A stretch of DNA of 56,481 nucleotides from an uncultured Hyphomicrobiales bacterium (GTDB taxonomy: Bacteria; Pseudomonadota; Alphaproteobacteria; Rhizobiales; Beijerinckiaceae). The position numbers were made by a program, and so were the translations under genes. The notes beneath the pieces are model-generated. The model did not search any database, was not told where the DNA came from, and worked only from the letters and a program-made list of their open reading frames with translations. Shown in pieces: positions 1-8,978 of the stretch. Position 1 is the stretch's first letter, and the number at the start of each line of letters is the position of its first letter. The stretch spans positions 1 through 56,481 of the forward strand of contig CAIYZJ010000242.1 of assembly GCA_903930675.1 (NCBI GenBank), written 5' to 3'.

Positions 1-1437
1 ATCCGCGTCGACTCCCGCGGAGCGGGCCGTTCGCCCGGTTTCATCGACCACTATTCCCCGCGCGAAACCAAGGACTATTACAACTGCATCGAATGGGCCG
101 GTGTGCAGCCATGGTCGAGCGGCAAAGTCGGGCTGAACGGCATTTCCTATTATGGCAGCAACCAATGGCATGTCGCCTCATTGAAGCCGCCGCATCTGAC
201 CGCGATGTGCATCTGGGAAGGCTTTGCCGATTTCTATCGTGACGGCGCCTATCACGGCGGCATCATGTGCACCTTTTTTGCCAATTGGTACGACATGCAG
301 GTCAAGACCGTGCAATACGGGCGCGGCGTGCGCGGACCGACATCGAAATTCAACGATCTGCTGGTCTGCGGCGACGAGACCATGAGCGATGACGAGCTGG
401 CCAAAAACCTGTTGAGCTTCGGCGATGAAATTCTGGCGCATCCGCTCGATGACCAGTGGCACAAGGACCGTTCACCCGTCTGGGAGAATGTCGAAGTACC
501 GTTTTTGTCGGCCTCCAACTGGGGCGGACAGGGCCTGCATCCGCGCGGCAATTGCGAAGGTTTCGTGCGCGCTGCTTCCAAAGAAAAGTGGCTGGAAATT
601 CACGGTCTGGAACACTGGACGCATTTCTACACCGATTACGGGCGTGACCTGCAACTGCGTTTCTTCGATTATTATCTGAAAGGCGCGAAGAACGGTTGGG
701 ACCAGCAGCCGCGGGTCAAACTCAATGTCCGCCACACCGACCGCTTTGTCGAACGCGACGAGCATGAATGGCCATTGGCGCGCACGCAATGGACCAAGTT
801 CCATCTCGATCCGCACCGCCAGACCCTGTCGCTCGCACCACCCGAAACCGCCAAAGCCGTGTCCTTTGCCGCGATGGGCGATGGGCTGACATTCCTGTCC
901 GAGCCGTTGGACAAGGAAACCGAGATCACCGGTCCGGTGGCGGCCAAATTGCGGATTTCATCCAGCACCGAAGATGCCGATCTGTTCCTTGTGGTGCGGG
1001 TGTTCACCCCCGATCTGCGCGAGGTCACTTTCCCCGGTGCGATTGATCCGCATACCCCGATCTTCCAGGGCTGGTTGCGGGCCTCCCACAGAAAGCTTGA
1101 TCCTGCGCTGACCCAACCCTACCGGCCCTATCACACCCATGATGAAAAGCAGCCTCTGGTGCCGGGCGAGCCGGTCGAGGTCGAGGTGGAATTCTGGCCC
1201 AGCGGCATTGTCGTGCCGGCCGGTCACCGTGTCGCGTTCAGTATTCGCGGCCGAGATTATATCTGGCAGGAATCGACCGGAAAAAAACTGTCGAACTTCA
1301 AGAACGAGTTGCTTGGTTGCGGCCCGTTCCTGCATGATGACCCACGAGATCGTCCGCTGTCTGTATTCGGCGGAACAACCACAATCCACATTGATCCGGA
1401 GCATGACAATTATGTCCTGCTGCCGATCATCGGATGA
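1..1437 (+). CDS. CocE/NonD-family serine hydrolase (5' end cut by window)
   Basis: The reading frame is open from the first base, so this is the C-terminal 478 codons of a longer gene. The nucleophile elbow GISYYG is visible, with the serine codon at 145-147. It is followed by an alpha/beta-hydrolase cap, a likely catalytic histidine region (GLEHWTHFY, about 610-635) and a beta-rich C-terminal half typical of the X-Pro dipeptidyl-peptidase C-terminal domain. Members hydrolyse esters or amides (cocaine esterase, X-prolyl peptidase, acylases); the substrate here cannot be read. The gene ends 41 bases before a periplasmic binding protein on the same strand, so the hydrolase may process what that protein captures. 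The family is firm and the activity is not. Confidence 0.88.
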   Translation: MRVDSRGAGRSPGFIDHYSPRETKDYYNCIEWAGVQPWSSGKVGLNGISYYGSNQWHVASLKPPHLTAMCIWEGFADFYRDGAYHGGIMCTFFANWYDMQVKTVQYGRGVRGPTSKFNDLLVCGDETMSDDELAKNLLSFGDEILAHPLDDQWHKDRSPVWENVEVPFLSASNWGGQGLHPRGNCEGFVRAASKEKWLEIHGLEHWTHFYTDYGRDLQLRFFDYYLKGAKNGWDQQPRVKLNVRHTDRFVERDEHEWPLARTQWTKFHLDPHRQTLSLAPPETAKAVSFAAMGDGLTFLSEPLDKETEITGPVAAKLRISSSTEDADLFLVVRVFTPDLREVTFPGAIDPHTPIFQGWLRASHRKLDPALTQPYRPYHTHDEKQPLVPGEPVEVEVEFWPSGIVVPAGHRVAFSIRGRDYIWQESTGKKLSNFKNELLGCGPFLHDDPRDRPLSVFGGTTTIHIDPEHDNYVLLPIIG

Positions 1438-1478
1438 GCGCATAACGACTTCAATAAACTGCAACAGGAGGAACGACT

Positions 1479-2726
1479 ATGACACTTTCTCGGCGTACTT
1501 TGGTTCAAGGGGCAGCGACAGCCGGTCTGGCTTCGCTGGTTGGCACGCGTGTCAACGCCCAATCCTCGGAGCCCATCCGTATCGGCCTGCTGACCGTCAA
1601 AACCGGTCCGCTGGCATCCGGTGGTCTCGATATGGAACGCGGTCTGCTCATGTATATGAAAGAGCGCAACAACATGATTGCCGGCCGCAAGGTCGAAATC
1701 TTCTCGGCTGATACCGCCAGCAATCCGCAGCAGACCCGCACCAAGGCACAAGAACTGCTCGAGCGCGACAAGGTGCATTGCTATATCGGCCCGTTGGCTG
1801 CGTTCGAAGCGCTGGCCATTCAGGACTATATCGCAGAAAAGGGCGTGCCGACCCTGTCCGTGGCGGCTGCCGAAGACATGACCCAGCGCAAGCCGAACCC
1901 TTGGTTCGTGCGTGCGACCTCGACCTCGTCGCAATGTTCCAGCCCGCTGGCCGACTATTGCGCCAAGGAACTCAAATACAAGAAGATCATCACCATCGGC
2001 TCCGACACCGCCTATGGCCACGAAATGTGCGCGGGCTTCCAGCGCGTGTTCGAAGAAAACGGCGGCAAGATTGTCCAGAAGCTCTGGGCTCCGCTGACCG
2101 TGCCCGATTATGCCACCTATATTGCCCAGCTGAATTTGAAGGCTGACGCGATCTTCTCGGCATTCGAAGGCTCGAACGGTTTCCGCTTCACCCGCCAGTT
2201 TGTCGAATATGGTCTCAAGGACAAATTGCCGATCGTCGGCGGTATGACCCATCTCGATGAATCGGTGCTGCGGAACATGGGTGATGAAGCCCTGGGTACC
2301 GTAACATCCTGCTGGTATTCGGCAGAACTCGACAACCCGATCAACAAGCAGTTCGCTGTTAATTTCCGCAAGGAAGCGGGTTATGATCCGGGTTTCTACG
2401 GCGCTGCCACCTATGCCAACGGCGCGATTCTGGAAGCGGCCATCAAGGCGATCAACGGCAATGTCGAGGACAAGGCTGCCCTGATGAAAGCCCTGCGCGC
2501 CACCAAGGTTGATACATGCCGCGGCCCTGTATCGTTCGACGAATATGGCAATGTCGTCGGCAATGTCTACATCCGCAAGGTCGTGCGCAAGGAAGGCCGT
2601 CTGGTCAATTCCGTGGTCAAGACCTACGAAAACCTGTCGCAGTTCTGGACCTATAATCCGAAGGAATTCTTGGCCAATCCGGTCTATTCCCGCGATTACC
2701 CACCTGCCAAGAACCTCGAAAATTGA
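1479..2726 (+). CDS. Branched-chain-amino-acid-type ABC solute-binding protein
   Basis: A 415-residue Peripla_BP_6 (LivJ-type) periplasmic binding protein. A strong AGGAGG ribosome site precedes the ATG. The N-terminus carries a Tat-like twin-arginine motif (SRRTLVQG) and a hydrophobic segment ending near VNA, so export by Tat is likely. The type-1 fold opens with EPIRIGLLTVKTGPLASGG and has the usual two-lobe pattern. The matching Liv permeases and ATPases are not downstream, because the gene is followed at once by a terminator; they may lie upstream of the window or elsewhere. In alphaproteobacteria this family binds amino acids, amides, urea or aromatic acids, so the ligand is unknown. The preceding hydrolase gene suggests an ester, amide or peptide-derived ligand. 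Confidence 0.9.
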   Translation: MTLSRRTLVQGAATAGLASLVGTRVNAQSSEPIRIGLLTVKTGPLASGGLDMERGLLMYMKERNNMIAGRKVEIFSADTASNPQQTRTKAQELLERDKVHCYIGPLAAFEALAIQDYIAEKGVPTLSVAAAEDMTQRKPNPWFVRATSTSSQCSSPLADYCAKELKYKKIITIGSDTAYGHEMCAGFQRVFEENGGKIVQKLWAPLTVPDYATYIAQLNLKADAIFSAFEGSNGFRFTRQFVEYGLKDKLPIVGGMTHLDESVLRNMGDEALGTVTSCWYSAELDNPINKQFAVNFRKEAGYDPGFYGAATYANGAILEAAIKAINGNVEDKAALMKALRATKVDTCRGPVSFDEYGNVVGNVYIRKVVRKEGRLVNSVVKTYENLSQFWTYNPKEFLANPVYSRDYPPAKNLEN

Positions 2727-2753
2727 TCTGTTCCGGATTGACGGAACACCCGA

Positions 2754-2781
2754 CCTGCCGGAGCAATCCGGCAGGTTTTTT
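2754..2781 (+). terminator. Rho-independent terminator after the Liv-type binding protein
   Basis: A perfect 9-bp stem (CCTGCCGGA with TCCGGCAGG) closes a GCAA tetraloop and is followed by six T residues. It lies 27 bases after the stop codon at 2726 and just before the end of a convergent minus-strand gene. The T-run is only on the + side, so it terminates the + transcript. Confidence 0.92.
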
Positions 2782-2785
2782 CTTG

Positions 2786-3985
2786 CTACAAGCTGCGTGG
2801 CAAAAATCGTGAAAACACCGCCATGGTCAGGGTCAGCACTCCGCTGGTCACAAACACGAATGGCAGGGGCAGGAACGACAGCACAAAGGCCATGATGCCG
2901 GGAAAGACAATCGGGCTGATATGGCGGAAGGTCATGAAAATCGAGGTCATGGCCGTGCGGTCATAATGGCGCACTGCCCTGAGGAAGGGCACATTGCCCG
3001 CGCCATCGACCGTACAGGCAAACAGGGCGGCCACACAAAACAGGCCGATGCTGGTTTGCGGCATATCGTATGAGGCGGCAATGGCGGCTGAAATACTGCC
3101 AATGCCCGCCATGCCGTAGCCAAGGCTGAGCAGGTTTCTGATCCCGAACCGCCGCCCCAATTTGCTCCATTGCGGTGTGAGAATCAGCGGCAGCATGCCG
3201 ATGGTGACCAGTGCACCGCCAACTGCCGGAGAATAGCCGACGCTTGTGATATAAATCGGAATATAGATGAAGAAAATCAACCACCAGCCATTGCGCCCGA
3301 ACGCCAAAATCCATGACAGAAGCAATCGGGGCTGGCTGATGAACCGACCCGCCAACCTGACAGGATTGGTGCCTGTGGCAGTATTCAAAGCCATGGACGG
3401 ACTGGTTTGTAATTGCATGGCCAGAAACACCGCCATCAAGGTCAGGGACGCCATCGCTGCCACTGCATAGGTGGTCCATTCTCCAACATTCTGGTGCAGC
3501 GCAACACCGATCCACGGCGAAATGGCATAGGAACCGCCGGCAATCATCATGCGTTTGGGCTCGAACAGGTTCAGCTCGCGGCGCGGAATATGATCGAGCA
3601 TGTAAAGGCTCAGCATCACATCCATCGAGGCATAGGCCAAAGCCTGCAGGATCAATCCGCAGACCAATCCGGTGGTGCTATGGGAGGCCAGCAATGCCAC
3701 ACTGCCGATCTGCGCGCCCAATGCGAGACAGGTGGCAACGCGGCGGCTGAAGCCCCTTAAAACCGTGGGAATGACCAGAATGGTGAACAGTCCGGTAAAA
3801 GCGACGAAGAAATAGACAAGACTGACCGTACGTGCTTCGCCCAACAGCTCATAGGCTTGCAGGGGCACCACCGATAGCAGCATCGCACGCGATACCGCAT
3901 CACAGGTGAACAGCACAATAAACGCTGCCGTACGCCATGCCTCGCTCTGCAACCGTGCCAAAAGTGGTGTGTGGGTGGGAGACAT
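2786..3985 (-). CDS. MFS transporter
   Basis: A 399-residue, very hydrophobic protein with about twelve predicted membrane segments, fitting the major facilitator superfamily. The N-terminal region has an MFS-like first helix pair (FIVLFTCDAVSRAMLLSVVPL) and a basic loop after helix 3 (RGFSRRVATCL). It lies alone on the minus strand between the Liv-type terminator and a small alpha/beta-barrel gene. The 141-base gap upstream holds a small hairpin, so it may be transcribed separately. No substrate signature can be recognised; efflux or uptake of a small organic compound is equally possible. Confidence 0.85.
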   Translation of the reverse strand: MSPTHTPLLARLQSEAWRTAAFIVLFTCDAVSRAMLLSVVPLQAYELLGEARTVSLVYFFVAFTGLFTILVIPTVLRGFSRRVATCLALGAQIGSVALLASHSTTGLVCGLILQALAYASMDVMLSLYMLDHIPRRELNLFEPKRMMIAGGSYAISPWIGVALHQNVGEWTTYAVAAMASLTLMAVFLAMQLQTSPSMALNTATGTNPVRLAGRFISQPRLLLSWILAFGRNGWWLIFFIYIPIYITSVGYSPAVGGALVTIGMLPLILTPQWSKLGRRFGIRNLLSLGYGMAGIGSISAAIAASYDMPQTSIGLFCVAALFACTVDGAGNVPFLRAVRHYDRTAMTSIFMTFRHISPIVFPGIMAFVLSFLPLPFVFVTSGVLTLTMAVFSRFLPRSL

Positions 3986-4069
3986 CAGGCCAATCGGGTC
4001 AGAAAAGCGGATAAACGACTTGTGGTCCGATTATTGGCACGGATAATATCACCGGCTCAAGCCTTTAGA

Positions 4070-4089
4070 CCCGTTCTGCCGCGAACGGG
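4070..4089 (-). other. Small intergenic hairpin
   Basis: CCCGTTC and GAACGGG form a 7-bp perfect stem around a 6-base loop between two minus-strand genes. Only TCT follows on the minus strand, so it is a weak terminator at best. Confidence 0.4.
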
Positions 4090-4126
4090 AAGCAGGGCTG
4101 CCCTGCAAGGGGATGCCGGGCAGTGC

Positions 4127-4813
4127 TTACCCCCGCAACAATTCCTTCTTGCCCAGGCTGTATTGCAAACGATAGATTCCGCGTTTGATCTTGGTCGAGC
4201 CGATCTGGGTCAGGAAGGCATCGGTCAGCGCGTGTTCGCGGATCACGATCAGGGGTTCGGGGTCGATGGTTTCGATCAGCAGCAGCCAGGCAACTTCGCG
4301 ATCGGGTGCGCCGCGCAATTTCTTTTCCTCGGTCATGGTCTGGTCCTGTCCGATCTGTCCGCGCAACAGATGCAGGCCGACCACGCCGTCCAGACCCGCC
4401 AGATGGTCAAGCGCGGATTCGAATGTGGCGGTGAACACGTCATCGCCTTTGGAGGTTTCCAGCTCGACGGTCTCGATAAACACGCCTTCGCCGCGCCCGC
4501 GCGTCAGGGCGACATTGCACAGGGTCCGCGAGGTGTCGGTGAATTGTTTGACGGTGGCCAGCGTCCACGGTGTCGGATTGTTGAGCCGCTCTTTATAGGC
4601 GGGCGATTCAAGATCGGCGACGGTTTGGGTTTCATAGAAATTGAAAAATTGCGGATGCCCGTCCACCGCAACATAGCGGCGACCGCGCTCGAAACCGGGC
4701 AGGCCGACCCGTTCGGGAATATGCTCTTGCACATGCCAGCGGGTAAATTCTTCCTCGAAACCGGGGGTCATCCCGTTCCAGATTGCCAAAACGCCCTTGC
4801 CCAACAAAGCCAT
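4127..4813 (-). CDS. Small dimeric alpha/beta-barrel (EthD/DUF4286-like) protein
   Basis: About 228 residues. The conserved-looking N-terminus (KGVLAIWNGMTPGFEEEF, then WHVQEHIPERVGLPGF) resembles ferredoxin-like dimeric alpha/beta-barrel proteins of the EthD/DUF4286 kind, apparently as two tandem half-barrels (about 1-105 and 115-225). I chose the ATG at 4813 because a GGGGA ribosome site precedes it and the family-like region starts right after it; an upstream start at 4870 would add 19 unlikely residues. It is divergent from the dimethylglycine dehydrogenase-type gene, sharing its promoter region, which hints at a common regulon. Function is unknown. Such barrels often act as small oxygenases, isomerases or accessory proteins. 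Confidence 0.6.
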   Translation of the reverse strand: MALLGKGVLAIWNGMTPGFEEEFTRWHVQEHIPERVGLPGFERGRRYVAVDGHPQFFNFYETQTVADLESPAYKERLNNPTPWTLATVKQFTDTSRTLCNVALTRGRGEGVFIETVELETSKGDDVFTATFESALDHLAGLDGVVGLHLLRGQIGQDQTMTEEKKLRGAPDREVAWLLLIETIDPEPLIVIREHALTDAFLTQIGSTKIKRGIYRLQYSLGKKELLRG

Positions 4814-4971
4814 GCCGATATTCCCCGATCCGTGATGCGCCAATCTGACCGATCTTGCCGTCGGATACAACCGCTCTTTAACTCAAAGACTTGCGCTCTT
4901 TGACATCCGCTGGAGCGAAGGCAATGATGGAGATCTATCGGGTGCAAGTGCGTCGGGCGGGCAAGAGACAA

Positions 4972-7407
4972 ATGAAAAGCCATTATCGGGCGGTGGTGAT
5001 CGGTGGCGGTGTGGTGGGGGCCAGCGTGCTCTACCATCTGACCAAAAAGGGCTGGCATGATGTGGCGTTGATCGAGCGGCTCGAGCTGACCTCGGGTTCG
5101 ACATGGCATGCGGCAGGCGGGATGCACACGGTCAACGGTGATCCCAATGTCTCGAAATTGCAGCAATATTCGATCAATCTCTATAAGGAGATCGAGACGA
5201 TTTCAGGCCAGTCGGTCGGGTTGCACATGACAGAGGGCCTGATGCTGGCCGCCACCGAGGCGCGGTGGGAATGGCTCAAAAACATCCATTCCAAAGGCCG
5301 CTATATGGGCATGCAGCTGGAGCTGGTGTCGCTTGACGAGGCCGAACGCCTGTTGCCGCTGATCGACAAGACCCAATTTGTCGGTGCGATGTATGATCCG
5401 ATTCAAGGCCATGTCGACCCCAACGGCACCACCTATGCCTTTGCAGGGGCGGCGCGCAAAGCGGGAGCATCGGTGCATACCCAGACGCGGGTGCTGGCGA
5501 CCGTGTTGCAGCCCGATGGCCAATGGCGGGTCGATACCGACAAAGGCAGCATCACCTGCGAGCATGTGATCAATTGCGGCGGCTTGTGGGCGCGCGAGGT
5601 CGGGCGCATGGTCGGTCTGGAATTGCCCGTTCTGGCGATGGAGCACCAATATCTGATCACCGAAGACATGCCGGAAGTAGCCGAGATCAACGCCTCGACC
5701 GGCAAGATGGTGCTGCATGCGGTCGATTTCGACGGCGAAATCTATATGCGGCAGGAACGCGGCGGCATGTTGCTGGGCACCTATGAACGCCACGGCGTGC
5801 CGTGGAGCCCGAAACAGACACCGTGGGATTTCGGCCCGACTTTGCTGCCCAATGATCTGGAGCGAATCGCCGACAATCTGGAGGTCGGGTTCAACCATTT
5901 CCCCGCCTTCAAACATGCGGGCATCAAACAGGTGATCAACGGCCCCTTCACTTTCGCACCCGATGGCAATCCGCTGGTGGGCCCGATCAACGGCCTGCCG
6001 AATTACTGGGTGGCCTGCGGGGTGATGGCGGGCTTTTCGCAAGGCGGCGGTGTCGGTCTGGCCCTGTCGAACTGGATGGTCGACGGTGACCCGGGCTTTG
6101 ATGTCTGGGCGATGGATGTGGCCCGCTATGGCGATTGGGCCACGCCTGCTTATACCCATGCCAAGGTGGTCGAAAATTACGGCCGCCGTTTCCGCGTGCG
6201 CTTTCCCAACGAGGAACTGGAAGCCGGTCGTCCCTTGCGGACCACGCCGCTCTATCACCGCTGGCTGGGTCTGGGCGCGGTGATGGGCGAGGCCTGGGGG
6301 ATGGAAACACCCCTGTGGTTCTCCCCCGATGGCACCAAGGATGCGTTTTCCTTCCATCGCTCCAGTGATTTCAACGCCGTCAAGGCGGAAGTCCATGCGG
6401 TGCGCACGGGCGTCGGCATTTCCGATACCTCGACATTCGCCAAATACGAGGTGAGCGGCGAAGGAGCAGAGCGCTGGCTGTCCATGATGCTGGCCAACAA
6501 ATTGCCCGCCATCGGCCGTATGGCACTGGCGCCGATGCTCAATCCCGCGGGCAAGCTGATCGGTGATTTTACGGTGGCGCGACTGGCACAAGACCGCTTC
6601 ATGGTGTTCGGCGCGGGGGCGGCGGAAAAATACCATATGCGTTGGTTCAGGCAGCATTTGCCCGAAACCGGCAATGTCACCTTGCGGGCTTTCGGGCTGG
6701 ATCTGGTGGGTCTCGCGATTGCCGGACCCGGAGCCCGCGGGGTTTTGGCGCAGTTGACCGACGAGGATGTGTCGAACGAGGCGTTCCGCTTCATGGATTT
6801 CCGGCCCGCGATGGGCGTGGGTCTGCATCAGGTCATGGCGGGGCGGGTGAGTTTTACCGGCGAAACCGGTTATGAATTATGGATGCGTCCCGACCAGCAG
6901 GTCGCGGTGTTCGAGGCTTTGTGGAAAGCGGGCCAGAGCCATGCGATCACGCCATTCGGCAGCAGGGCCTTGCTGTCGCTGGCGCGCGAGAAATTTTTCG
7001 GCACATGGGCGCGCGAATACCGGCCGATCTACGGGCCGTTCGAGGCAGGCCTGGGCCGGTTTGTCGATCTGTCAAAGCCCGATTTCATCGGTCGCAGTGC
7101 GGCCTTGCTGGAACAGCAACAGGGCCCCAACCGGCAGCGGATCACCTTTGTCATCGACGCGCTGGATGCCGATGCGCTGGGGGACGAGGCGGTGTGGAAA
7201 GACGGGGCGGTGGTCGGCTGGATCACCTCGGGCGGCTATTGCCATTTCAGCCAATGTTCGGTTGCCACCGGTTATGTCGCCAGCGAGCATCTGCAGGCGG
7301 GTGTGGCAGAGGCGGTCTGGGAGGTCGAAATTCTGGGCGAACGCCGCCGGGCGGTTGTCCAACACGAGCCGATCTATGATCCCGAAGGACTTAAAATGCG
7401 GGTCTGA
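4972..7407 (+). CDS. Dimethylglycine dehydrogenase-type FAD/GcvT oxidoreductase
   Basis: 811 residues from the chosen ATG at 4972. The N-terminus then reads MKSHYRAVVIGGGVVG, a typical beginning for this family with the FAD-binding GxGxxG at about residues 9-14. In-frame starts at 4924 and 4891 are possible. Domains in order are a DAO-type FAD oxidase (1 to about 370), an FAO_M linker, then GcvT and GcvT C-terminal folate-binding domains (about 425-800). The segment SGSTWHAAGG contains the histidine that carries covalent flavin in dimethylglycine and sarcosine dehydrogenases. The expected reaction is oxidative N-demethylation of dimethylglycine, sarcosine or a related N-methyl amine, passing the methyl group to tetrahydrofolate. 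It lies 51 bases before soxB, consistent with sequential N-demethylation. Confidence 0.88.
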   Translation: MKSHYRAVVIGGGVVGASVLYHLTKKGWHDVALIERLELTSGSTWHAAGGMHTVNGDPNVSKLQQYSINLYKEIETISGQSVGLHMTEGLMLAATEARWEWLKNIHSKGRYMGMQLELVSLDEAERLLPLIDKTQFVGAMYDPIQGHVDPNGTTYAFAGAARKAGASVHTQTRVLATVLQPDGQWRVDTDKGSITCEHVINCGGLWAREVGRMVGLELPVLAMEHQYLITEDMPEVAEINASTGKMVLHAVDFDGEIYMRQERGGMLLGTYERHGVPWSPKQTPWDFGPTLLPNDLERIADNLEVGFNHFPAFKHAGIKQVINGPFTFAPDGNPLVGPINGLPNYWVACGVMAGFSQGGGVGLALSNWMVDGDPGFDVWAMDVARYGDWATPAYTHAKVVENYGRRFRVRFPNEELEAGRPLRTTPLYHRWLGLGAVMGEAWGMETPLWFSPDGTKDAFSFHRSSDFNAVKAEVHAVRTGVGISDTSTFAKYEVSGEGAERWLSMMLANKLPAIGRMALAPMLNPAGKLIGDFTVARLAQDRFMVFGAGAAEKYHMRWFRQHLPETGNVTLRAFGLDLVGLAIAGPGARGVLAQLTDEDVSNEAFRFMDFRPAMGVGLHQVMAGRVSFTGETGYELWMRPDQQVAVFEALWKAGQSHAITPFGSRALLSLAREKFFGTWAREYRPIYGPFEAGLGRFVDLSKPDFIGRSAALLEQQQGPNRQRITFVIDALDADALGDEAVWKDGAVVGWITSGGYCHFSQCSVATGYVASEHLQAGVAEAVWEVEILGERRRAVVQHEPIYDPEGLKMRV

Positions 7408-7458
7408 TCTCTCTTTTTGATGATGTGGAATTATCGGCGGACGGTTTAAGGTCATCCC

Positions 7459-8709
7459 ATGCGTTATTCACTTGCCAGTCTCTTGCTCAATGCCGTGTCC
7501 GGCCAAAGCCGCTGGTCTCCGGCCTGGCGCAGCCCCGAGCCTGCGGGTCATTATGATGTGGTGATTGTCGGCGGCGGTGGTCATGGTCTGGCAACCGCCC
7601 ATTATCTCGCCAAGCACCACAATGTCGGCCGCATTGCCGTGATCGAGAAAGGCTATGTCGGCTCGGGCAATGTCGGGCGCAACACCACCATCATCCGTTC
7701 CAACTATCTGCTGCCCGGCAATACCGCCTTTTATGAATTGTCGCTCAAGCTTTGGGAAGGGTTGGAGCAGGACATCAATTTCAACGCGATGGTGTCGCAA
7801 CGCGGCGTGTTGAACCTGTGCCACACCGACGCCCAGCGCGATGCCTATGTGCGGCGCGGCAATGCCATGCGCCTCAATGGCGTGGATGCCGAATTGCTCG
7901 ATGCCGATCAGGTGCGGGCCTTTGTGCCGTTCTTCAATTTTGACAATGCCCGTTTTCCGGTCAAAGGCGGCTTGTTGCAGAAGCGCGGCGGCACGGTGCG
8001 CCATGATGCGGTGGCATGGGGCTATGCCCGCGCCGCTGACCGGCGCGGGGTCGACATCATCCAGCATTGCGAGGTCACGGGCCTGCGGATCGACAAAGGC
8101 GTGGTGACTGGTGTGGAAACCACCAAGGGATTCATCGGTGCGGGCAAAGTCGCGCTGGCGGGGGCGGGCCATTCCTCGCGGCTTGCCGCAATGGCGGGGA
8201 TGCGCCTGCCGATCGAAAGCCATGTCCTGCAGGCTTTCGTGTCCGAGGCCCTGAAGCCGATGATCGACACGGTGGTGACCTTCGGCGCGGGCCATTTCTA
8301 TGTCAGCCAGTCGGACAAAGGCGGGTTGGTGTTCGGCGGCGATATTGACGGCTACAACTCCTATGCCCAGCGCGGCAATCTGCCGGTGGTCGAGGATGTG
8401 ATGGAATCGGCGATGGCACTGTGGCCCGCGCTCGGACGGGTGCGGCTGTTGCGCTCGTGGGGCGGGGTGATGGATATGTCGATGGATGGTTCGCCGATCA
8501 TCGATAAAATGCCGGTTGAAAACCTCTACCTCAATGCCGGCTGGTGCTATGGCGGTTTCAAGGCGACACCCGGTTCGGGCTTTTGCTTCGCCCATCTGAT
8601 TGCCAATGACCAGCCGCATCCGGTGGCGGATCGTTTGTTGCTCGACCGCTTCACCCGTGGTGCATTGATCGATGAAAAGGGCGTCGGTGCCCAACCCAAT
8701 TTGCACTAG
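7459..8709 (+). CDS. soxB: Sarcosine oxidase subunit beta
   Basis: 416 residues, the normal length for the beta subunit of heterotetrameric sarcosine oxidase. The Rossmann FAD motif VVIVGGGGHGLATAHYLA is at residues 34-51. GNVGRNTTIIRSNYL is a beta-subunit signature. H182 in TVRHDAVAWGYA matches the position of the histidine that binds FMN covalently in the Corynebacterium enzyme (inferred by motif). The complex oxidises sarcosine to glycine, making 5,10-methylene-tetrahydrofolate and hydrogen peroxide in the cytoplasm. The gene starts a soxBDAG operon, 14 bases before soxD. Confidence 0.95.
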   Translation: MRYSLASLLLNAVSGQSRWSPAWRSPEPAGHYDVVIVGGGGHGLATAHYLAKHHNVGRIAVIEKGYVGSGNVGRNTTIIRSNYLLPGNTAFYELSLKLWEGLEQDINFNAMVSQRGVLNLCHTDAQRDAYVRRGNAMRLNGVDAELLDADQVRAFVPFFNFDNARFPVKGGLLQKRGGTVRHDAVAWGYARAADRRGVDIIQHCEVTGLRIDKGVVTGVETTKGFIGAGKVALAGAGHSSRLAAMAGMRLPIESHVLQAFVSEALKPMIDTVVTFGAGHFYVSQSDKGGLVFGGDIDGYNSYAQRGNLPVVEDVMESAMALWPALGRVRLLRSWGGVMDMSMDGSPIIDKMPVENLYLNAGWCYGGFKATPGSGFCFAHLIANDQPHPVADRLLLDRFTRGALIDEKGVGAQPNLH

Positions 8710-8723
8710 AGAAAGCCTGTCCC

Positions 8724-8978
8724 ATGCGCCTTCCATGCCCTTACTGCGGTGAACGGGATTCCCGCGAATTTACCTATCGCGGCGATGCCGGACCGACGCG
8801 CCCCGAAGCCGACGAGGCGATGGCCGATTACGTCTATCTGCGTGACAATCCGCTGGGCTGGCACAAGGAATACTGGCTGCACACAGTGTGCCGGACATGG
8901 CTGGTGGTCGAACGCAATACTGTGACCCATGCGGTCGGCACTGTGGTTCCGGCCCGCAACCAGAGGGCTGCATCATGA
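8724..8978 (+). CDS. soxD: Sarcosine oxidase subunit delta
   Basis: 84 residues, the expected size for the small zinc-binding delta subunit. It begins MRLPCPYCGERD with the CxxC pair, and continues with H and C in LHTVCRTW, which together would form the structural zinc site. The ADYVYLRDNPLGWHKEYW block is highly typical of SoxD. Its stop overlaps the start of soxA by four bases (ATGA), indicating translational coupling. Confidence 0.95.
   Translation: MRLPCPYCGERDSREFTYRGDAGPTRPEADEAMADYVYLRDNPLGWHKEYWLHTVCRTWLVVERNTVTHAVGTVVPARNQRAAS

Noticed and set aside
5203-6828. 541-codon minus-strand open frame
   Set aside because: It is antisense to the dimethylglycine dehydrogenase-type gene and shows no domain-like pattern.
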